Of a DNA stretch of 64,000 nt, positions 58,201-64,000 are shown one piece after another (the first letter of the stretch is position 1; each line of letters opens with the position of its first letter). The DNA comes from Ascaphus truei (Eukaryota; Chordata; Amphibia; Anura; Ascaphidae), in NCBI GenBank assembly GCA_036426205.1, contig CM071573.1, forward strand, positions 44,132,643-44,196,642. Reading direction: 5' to 3'. The notes below the pieces were generated by a model. The model made no database searches, was not told the DNA's origin, and saw only the letters and a program-made list of their open reading frames with translations. The translations under genes and the position numbers were made by a program.

Positions 58201-61200
58201 TGTCTATTTTCTTTCCAACCTTTGTCATACTTAGTAAAATGGTTGCCCGATCCAACGCCGCTCTAAAAAGAAAAATGTAGGATTTAGCAAAAGATGCCGT
58301 CTTTGTCTGAGCCACCCTGTGCTGAAGCTGGGATATCCTTGAAACCTGACCTGTTGATGGCCCTGGAGGACTGGAGTTGGCCACTGGATGGCAAACTAAT
58401 CGAGCGAGTGGACTCATTCAAATACCTAGGGTCTATTATTGATAGCCAAGCATAGCAACTATGAACGACATCAAAAGCCGCATCGGTAGCCTCCTTAAAG
58501 AAATGCTTGTGGAACCAACAGGACGTGACAAATATGTGACTTTTTAACGCCTCAATACGCACCATTTTACTGTATGGCTCAGAAACATGGACACTACTCA
58601 AAAGCGATATGAACCTACTCGAACGATTCCAACTAAGATGTCTACGTAACATAATCCTTATTACGCTACGAGACAGATGGAAAAAAGAAGATGCACGGTT
58701 AGCCTGTCAAAAACAATCCACAATCGACCAGTACATTAAGCGATAAAAACTTAGGTGGTTTGGCTACGTCTGCCGTATGGACATCACCAGACTACCATAC
58801 CGGTGCCTCAACACCACACGACCCATCGGCTGGAAAGTGGATCGAAATGCTCCAAAGAAAACATGGTCGAACCAGGTGGTGCAAGAACTCAAACTGCTCC
58901 ACTTCACAGTAGCCAAAGCCCAAAAAGCCGCCCTAAATCGAGATTAATGGCGCGGAATAACTAGAGACGTATTGAACATCCTGCCGCTGGCCTCCACAAC
59001 GCATCGCTCCTTACCTTATAAAAGATGAAGCAATGTCGTTTACGGAGTATATACCATATACCCCCACTCTAGCCCATCATATGCAGTGCTTAATACTATG
59101 TATCAGTGACAAATAGACACAATTCTCCACTTAGGCATTCAGTACAGAATTAGTCCAGTGGAGGGACTCTGCCGGTTCGGGCGAAGCTGTTCCTAAACTT
59201 TTTATAGTTCGCCGAACCGGGGCGACCAGCCCTACCTGCCCCCTCAAGAACTCTGTTCTGTGTGCTGCACAGCCTAGCTGTGCGAGGACCCCATGAGGAA
59301 AACCACTCAGCCACCAATCTGCCTCTCACACCTTCACGGTGCCGCATCAGGGGGGGGGGGAGGGTGTCAGGGGATATGGAATCCATCTGCCCAGTTGCGC
59401 AAGCGCTGTGGAGGGGAACCCTGGCGTCACTCCATCAAAGCCATTTGAAGGAGAACCTGCTGCTGCTCCGTTTCCCGACTGAGACCAATCTTCCGTCTAC
59501 CAGGTGAGTGCAGCAGCGGCTCCGTTAAACCGCCGGCACAACTCCCCCCCCCCCCCCCCCCCCCCCCCGCACAGCTGACTTAAAAAAAAACTTTGGAACA
59601 TTTGTATTTGCACTGGTTCCCCCTGGTCTCTCTTCCTCCCCCCCAGTCTCTCTCTCTCTCCCCCCCCTCTATAAAAGGGCGGTATGGTGAGAGAGAACCT
59701 GTTGCTAAAAATTTTGAATCCCACCACTGAATTAGCTCTAAGCATCAATAAAACTACTTTAAAAAATATATATATATATGCATTCCAAATTATATACAAA
59801 CTTGTTGTGTTTGTTTTGAAACATGGATGGGAAGCAGGGAATCTCCAGAACTCTGCTGGATTCATTTCAGCTCCAGGGAACCCCCTGCTTTCCGGGAAAG
59901 AGGAACTGGTGGCACATGGTATCTTTTTTTTTTTTTTCCCTTCTTGTAGTTGCTTAGATTGCTCCTTTAAGTGAGTATTGCCCTTAATTGTCTGTCTTCG
60001 CGGACTAAACTTGAAAATCCGTGAGCTACTCCAATACTATGCGATTCCAAACTTTGTAACTACTAAATGTTCTGTTATTGTTTACATGCCATACTAAAAT
60101 AAAAATATTAACACTACACTTGTTGTTTGAACAAATTGTATGGCAAACAAATTCATTATAGTCTAATGTAGAAGAAACATCCCAACAACTGTCCTCTGCT
60201 CCGACATACAGGATGCTAAAAACGTAGTTTTACTGGCAAATGTTAATAGAATCCACTCAAGATCCCTTAGTTTGAGTTGTGGTGGTCTTTAATATTATGT
60301 ATGTTGGGTGGGATGGTGTTTTGTACAATAAGAGTGTTTGTACAGAACAGTTCTTATTAACATGTACACCCCCCTGATTTGCAAGAGGGATGTGTTCCTG
60401 GAAATCCTCCTGCAAAATCGAATTGAAGGTTATATAGGAAAATGGGAATGCTTTCCCGAGACCTCCAAAAAGGCCCTTTTGTGTTTGGTCGCGCACACTA
60501 CTGGGCGAGACGAGGACAGCTGGGAGGAAGGGGTGAGAAACGGCATTAACAGCGAGATAGGCGGTGCACAACCACAAGCCACGCTGTACTTTGCGGTTTC
60601 AATTTTAATATTAAAAGCACATATGTGCAAATTCACGTTAACCGAAGTCGCGCACATCGAGAGTCCACATATAGATTTTATCAGTCTCCATAAAGGGTGA
60701 GGCTGGCAACCATGGTTCTTACGAGTGATGTACCGAGTACCAGGTAATTACCAGGCATTTTCTCCGATACCAGAAATTATCCAGACCCGGCACCAAGGGG
60801 CTGGAACCAGCAGCGGAGGGCGAGGCAGACCACTGCAGAGGTCTTCTTCGCCCTCTGCTGCCGGCTACGGGTAAGCCAAAGCTACCCGGCCGGGTACCCG
60901 GGCTGCAAATTTCCCGATACCCGGTACCCGGCCAACCTCACGACCCGGTACAACACTAGTTCTTACAGTAAGATCATACATTCGGAATACGGCATTATAT
61001 CGACCATAATAAAGGACAACTGCTATTTCCTGCAATCACTATAACAAAGCAATATAAGCGATTAAAAATCACAAAGTAGTACATACTGGCTCCCAAGATC
61101 CTACGGTCGCATCATTTGCAAAAACGTGCACAAAACACAAGAATTAGTTGCAGAAAAGAACACATTTTAAGTATCGCCTCACAAAATGAAAATAATAGTG

Positions 61201-62747
61201 CTTGCAAGGAGACCAAATGTGAAATGTTCTGAAGCATTTTAACTCTACAGAGCACTAGAGCCAAACCTTTCCTTGTTAACTGCAGGATTGCATTTTACTA
61301 CATAATGTAGTAAACAATGGGAGATACAGCCCCTAAAAAACTGCAGGAGGCAAAACAGTAGGCAGTGTATTTCTATTCTCGATCAACTGGTAATCTCAGA
61401 ATATTAAAGTGTCACGTATCCAAAGGAAACTGTTTGCATCTGGCCCTGCTTCAAAAAAGCCCAGTAGATTAGACATTTACATATATAGTTGCTTGGCCAA
61501 GAACCATTCAATGGTTTAATTTAACATGCTTTTATTTTCCTTTTTATTGCCTCTCCATCTAATGACTGGCCAACACCTGCTAAAATGATAACATACCGAG
61601 CATGAACACCATCCACTGCGCCTTTGTAGTTCTCTATGTAAGTCTTGCTCAGGATCTCATCTCCAACTGCTCTAGCAATGAACTGACCCACCAACTGCAA
61701 AGACAATAAAATAAAGACAATTGTGAAATGTAGAGTGCTGTTGGCAATTCCAAAAGAGGTAGAGAGGTTACTGCTTTTTAAATATGTTCCATACCATGAT
61801 TCAGCCCGTCTAATCTTCAAAACGTTATTCACAACAAGGCTCTTTACCTCATAAGTACTTTCTGTCCTATGTTACCCAAGATGTGTTTTATACAGGTTCG
61901 TGGAAAATAACACAGTGGTGCGACAGGTGTTTCCCAACCGGGGTTCCGTGGGGTTCGCCGAGAGGATCAAAAGAGATTTCCCTGATCTCTCAGAGCAGGG
62001 CAGTTTCCTCTAGCATGATTGGCTGCTGCTGAGTAATGTAGCCAATCAGGAGAAGGTCCCAGGAGACTGCAGGGTGTGGCCAAGTATAGGAGGAGGAAGC
62101 AGCATGGGCAGTAGAGACGTGTTTGTGTTTTGTGACTTTCTGCTCCTCTGATTGCTCCGACTACCTGCCCCCTCTGGCAGTGTGTCTGTCTGTCTCTGTC
62201 TCCTGTGACTCGCTCTGTCCTTGTGACCCGGTCTGATGTAGGGGTGCCTCAGTAACCGAGCACTGTGCTGAGGGGTGCCCCGTAAGAAGAAAAGTTGCAA
62301 ATCCCTGGCCTAGCACTTTCTGTAAATTACTCAACCTGTGTTTGAACACAGAACACCCCTTTAAAATGCAAAAACGTCAAAACAGGCTCAAGTTGTTTGA
62401 TACAAGGAGGGCAAAACTCTATGGATGGATACAATGCTGATTGTAGTCTGCAATGTGAAAATGTGTTTCTTTGCAGGGGGGAGGGAAATAAATGAATAAA
62501 TAAGCCATGTACTGTGTGAACAAACCTCTGGTGCTCGAGGAGTGTCCAAAACAAGTTCGGGCAGCTCTTGGAGAAGTTTGTCGAAAGACGTTGCAACATC
62601 CTCTGTGGTAAGCAAGGTCCCACACAGATCAGAGAGAAGCTTTGATGTCATCTCTCGGTGACTTGCTTTTCCTTCTAAAGCCAGCGATACGGCCAGCATC
62701 GGTAAGCCACATTTCATGTCACCAATATTGAGATCCCTTAACATTTC
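52141..62747 (-). CDS. PDCD4: PDCD4 C-terminal coding region (7 exons; 5' part outside window)
   Basis: The visible part is join of minus-strand exons 62747-62526, 61694-61597, 58262-58148, 57763-57656, 56942-56832, 56292-56153 and 52201-52141. Lengths are 222, 98, 115, 108, 111, 140 and 61 nt, all in phase, giving 284 codons plus stop, from about residue 185 of the 469-residue human protein to the end. It covers most of the first MA3 domain ([14 protein letters not shown]..., [14 protein letters not shown]), the linker ([18 protein letters not shown]) and the entire second MA3 domain ([18 protein letters not shown], then [17 protein letters not shown]). PDCD4 binds eIF4A through its MA3 domains and blocks cap-dependent translation. 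The C-terminal [12 protein letters not shown] keeps the RxRxxS AKT site. The RNA-binding N-terminus and the beta-TrCP degron exon lie beyond the right edge. Confidence 0.98.
52516..52763. mobile_element. hAT MITE
   Basis: Starts CAGGGGTGGGCAACTTCAGT and ends inverted GGAGTTGCCCACCCCTG. Flanked by GTCTACAG/GTGTACAG (52508-52515, 52764-52771), 7 of 8 bases. Interior has the CTGTGCTGAAGCAGGGATAT family block. Confidence 0.75.
53764..53860 (+). repeat. repeat with GACCGAAACGTTG hairpin
   Basis: AAAGGTCC and GGACC flank a short loop, followed by GAAACGTTGATATTTAATAA (53806-53848). The same stem-plus-GAAACGTTG layout appears in the palindromic insert at 9.5-10.6 kb. Confidence 0.5.
53900..54465 (+). 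mobile_element. degenerate RTE-like non-LTR fragment
   Basis: Broken frames contain [20 protein letters not shown] (the start of an RT domain) and later [40 protein letters not shown] and EAFIQY-like ends, in the usual order for an RTE/BovB-type or related LINE C-terminal region. The middle of the RT is deleted. Confidence 0.6.
54470..56152. other. PDCD4 last intron, no gene recognised
   Basis: Contains a 156-codon plus-strand frame (55277-55747) with no family resemblance that I recognise. Otherwise A/T-rich unique sequence. Confidence 0.4.
56153..56292 (-). CDS. PDCD4: PDCD4 exon: [12 protein letters not shown] to SDQCPS(R)
   Basis: A poly-T tract and TAG acceptor end at 56293, and the donor AAG|GTGACT starts at 56152. 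It is 140 nt, leaving in phase 2. It encodes the end of the second MA3 domain. [10 protein letters not shown] replaces mammalian KQLRDLCPSR. Confidence 0.95.
56832..56942 (-). CDS. PDCD4: PDCD4 exon: [12 protein letters not shown] to VDQMKR
   Basis: The acceptor TATTGTAG ends at 56943 and the donor AGG|GTAAGC starts at 56831. It is 111 nt (37 codons) in the second MA3 domain. Confidence 0.97.
57656..57763 (-). CDS. PDCD4: PDCD4 exon: [12 protein letters not shown] to HHELVYE
   Basis: The acceptor CTGTAACAG ends at 57764 and the donor GAA|GTAAGG starts at 57655. It is 108 nt (36 codons). It opens the second MA3 domain, with the family signature [14 protein letters not shown]. Confidence 0.97.
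58148..58262 (-). CDS. PDCD4: PDCD4 exon: [13 protein letters not shown] to KKLVKE
   Basis: The acceptor CTTTTTAG ends at 58263 and the donor GAG|GTAAAT starts at 58147. It is 115 nt. It encodes the inter-MA3 linker with [19 protein letters not shown]. Confidence 0.97.
58300..59030 (+). mobile_element. hAT half-element (58300-58385) fused to a LINE relic
   Basis: 58300-58385 is one half of the AAGCTGGGATATCC / GGAGTTGGCCA hAT family. From 58390 broken frames read [53 protein letters not shown], the C-terminal half of a non-LTR reverse transcriptase. It lies in the PDCD4 intron between the 61597 and 58262 exons, in the opposite orientation to the gene. Confidence 0.6.
59031..60714. other. PDCD4 intron with low-complexity tracts
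   Basis: Poly-C (about 59545-59567), TC-rich and AT microsatellites, a short hairpin GCCGGTTCGGGCGAA / TTCGCCGAACCGG (59170-59220), and a fragment of the CCAGGGAACCCCCTGCTT MITE family at about 59870. No gene recognised. Confidence 0.4.
60723..60958. mobile_element. hAT-like MITE with perfect 8-bp duplication
   Basis: Ends GAGTGATGTACCG and CGGTACAACACTA (inverted). Flanked by GTTCTTAC on both sides (60715-60722, 60959-60966). The interior is rich in CCCGGTACCCGG-type units. Confidence 0.75.
61597..61694 (-). CDS. PDCD4: PDCD4 exon: [12 protein letters not shown] to GVHAR
   Basis: The acceptor GTCTTTGCAG ends at 61695 and the donor G|GTATGT starts at 61596. It is 98 nt, leaving in phase 2. 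It encodes [20 protein letters not shown]. Confidence 0.97.
61926..62309. mobile_element. possible hAT MITE
   Basis: Starts CAGGTGTTTCCCAACCGGGG and ends AAGTTGCAAATCCCTG in inverted style, as in hAT elements. No matching target duplication found. Confidence 0.4.
62526..62747 (-). CDS. PDCD4: PDCD4 exon: first MA3 domain, [10 protein letters not shown] to DTPRAPE
   Basis: The acceptor CCCTACAG ends at 62748 and the donor GAG|GTTTGT starts at 62525. It is 222 nt (74 codons), phase 0. It includes [20 protein letters not shown], matching the mammalian protein closely. Confidence 0.98.
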
Positions 62748-63315
62748 CTGTAGGGATGAAAAGATCAAATGAATATGTGCAAGCATGTAAAAATATTAGT
62801 AACGCCTGTAAATCCACAAAAAGGCAAAAAGTTATCAATCATAAATAAAAACTAGTTTTCTAGTTAAAAATTATTTTGCTACTGCAACCACCTTTTTCCA
62901 AGAACTGAAACTTGCATACCATATTTATACATGTCGTGTTTTCCCTTTAACGTGTAGATTATCCAAAACAACATTTTTTTTTTATAGGGTTCTATATTAA
63001 CCTCTACAGTCACAGAGGCAAAGCAGGTAGCATTGAGGGAGTTTAAGTGGCCAAGATTGCAATGCACAAAATCGGAGTAAATGTTTTAACAGTTGCTGGG
63101 GTTAAATTAGCTGTTTATATGCAGACAGCTTCCAGAAAAAAAATCAGCATGCTGCAATATAATGTAAGTGAGCATGGTTACATACTTAAAACAATCAAAA
63201 GATTACGCTGTCAAAAAGATGCACCATCAACTACAATGACTTCCTGGCTGATGCCCACAGGGTAACACCCATAATGCACCAATTCCATCTACAAACAGCA
63301 GGACAAAAACCATTA
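62748..63315. other. PDCD4 upstream intron, no exon found
   Basis: I searched the minus strand for the preceding PDCD4 exon (expected to end before EMLRDL) and did not find it between 62748 and 64000, so the intron crosses the window edge. Confidence 0.5.
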
Positions 63316-63323
63316 CTGTAGGG

Positions 63324-63493
63324 CAGGGGTGGCCAGATCCAGTCCTCAAGGGGCCCCAACAGGTCAAGTTTAAATATATTCCTGCTTCAGCATAGGTGGC
63401 TCAGCCACTGAGTGAGCTACCTGTGCTGAAGCAGGAATATCCTTAAAACCTGACCTGTTGGTGGCCCTTGGGGACTGGAGTTGGCCGCCCCTG
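63324..63493. mobile_element. 170-bp hAT MITE with perfect 8-bp duplication
   Basis: Starts CAGGGGTGGCCAGATCCAGT and ends GGAGTTGGCCGCCCCTG. CTGTAGGG lies on both sides (63316-63323, 63494-63501). Same family as 30152 and 52516. Confidence 0.8.
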
Positions 63494-64000
63494 CTGTAGG
63501 GAGTGTCTCTTCTGCGTGATCTGCATAGACACACCAACACCTACCAAATAGATATGATCATGACTGCTACTACATAATAAATTACATGAACAATATTGAT
63601 GTGCCCGGTGCAGTTCTGTTGCAAGTTTCTGTTGGGGGATTGCGGCTGGTTAATCTCACAAAAAGGACACCTTCAGCAGCTCCCACTAATGTGGTTGGAA
63701 TATACTGTATATGGTCTTATTTGTTGGTACGCATCAGCTTTTATTCATACACCGTAGGCCTCCTGGGAGTTGAAAATCTGGGTTAGTAAAGGTGGACACT
63801 ACATAAAGACACTACATTAGGCTGTTTTTTTTTCAAGCAGTATAGACTTTGAAGTTAAAGCATGTAGAAATATGCTGTATAATAAGCAAGCCATATAATC
63901 TGGTAAATGTAGTTTGGCTAAAAACAGCAAAAATGTATTACACTGCAGTGCTGGCTACATTGCACAAGCTAGCGTGGGTTTATCTAGTGTCCAAAAGAAT

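Noticed and set aside
60338..60700. 120-codon plus-strand ORF in a PDCD4 intron
   Set aside because: No family recognised and no supporting splice sites or upstream signals. Possibly repeat-derived, but not supportable as a gene.

Overview
This is vertebrate genomic DNA, most likely from an amphibian (probably a frog). It holds the conserved tetrapod block SHOC2 - BBIP1 - PDCD4. Coding sequence is sparse and split into short GT-AG exons. The rest is repeat-rich intron, with L1, L2/CR1-like, RTE-like and DIRS retroelements, hAT elements, and many short palindromic elements flanked by TAA or TTA. The genes are identified firmly from the translated exons. The species is inference, based mainly on the DIRS/hAT/MITE mix.

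Layout. SHOC2 is on the minus strand. All eight coding exons are present (25176 down to 1566) and splice in frame to 582 codons plus stop, the same length as mammalian SHOC2. Its 3' UTR runs towards position 700. Its 5' UTR enters the first coding exon from an acceptor at about 25387, and the promoter probably lies about 20 kb upstream, near 45.4 kb. BBIP1 is on the plus strand, divergent from SHOC2: a probable non-coding first exon ends at 46049, and coding exons lie at 48701-48746 and 49305-49468 (69 aa). PDCD4 is on the minus strand and convergent with BBIP1. Its last seven coding exons lie between 62747 and 52141; the N-terminal half lies beyond the right edge. The 45.36-46.05 kb interval looks like a shared CpG-rich bidirectional promoter, with CRE, GC-box and YY1-like sites on the SHOC2 side and ZNF143-like, ETS and degenerate RFX X-box sites on the BBIP1 side.

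Mobile DNA. The large SHOC2 introns hold: a three-level nested insertion (9.0-11.1 kb); a 5'-truncated L1 with target duplications (15.05-16.29 kb); a second L1 split by a MITE (20.84-23.35 kb); an L2/CR1-like relic (26.26-27.75 kb); a hAT element of about 1.3 kb (32.8-34.1 kb); and a 5.8 kb degenerate DIRS-type tyrosine-recombinase retrotransposon (35.2-41.0 kb) that keeps its inverted terminal repeats and an internal copy of the terminal sequence. PDCD4 introns hold RTE-like relics and small hAT elements.

Functionally the three host genes are independent: SHOC2 in RAS-RAF-ERK signalling, BBIP1 in the ciliary BBSome, PDCD4 in restraint of eIF4A-driven translation. They are linked by conserved gene order, the SHOC2/BBIP1 promoter, and the BBIP1/PDCD4 tail-to-tail arrangement. 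The most unusual material is in the repeats: palindromic elements with 12-16 bp target duplications and a recurrent GAAACGTTG-type hairpin, a TWA-flanked MITE family with two conserved internal palindromes, and hAT insertions sitting on the termini of those MITEs.
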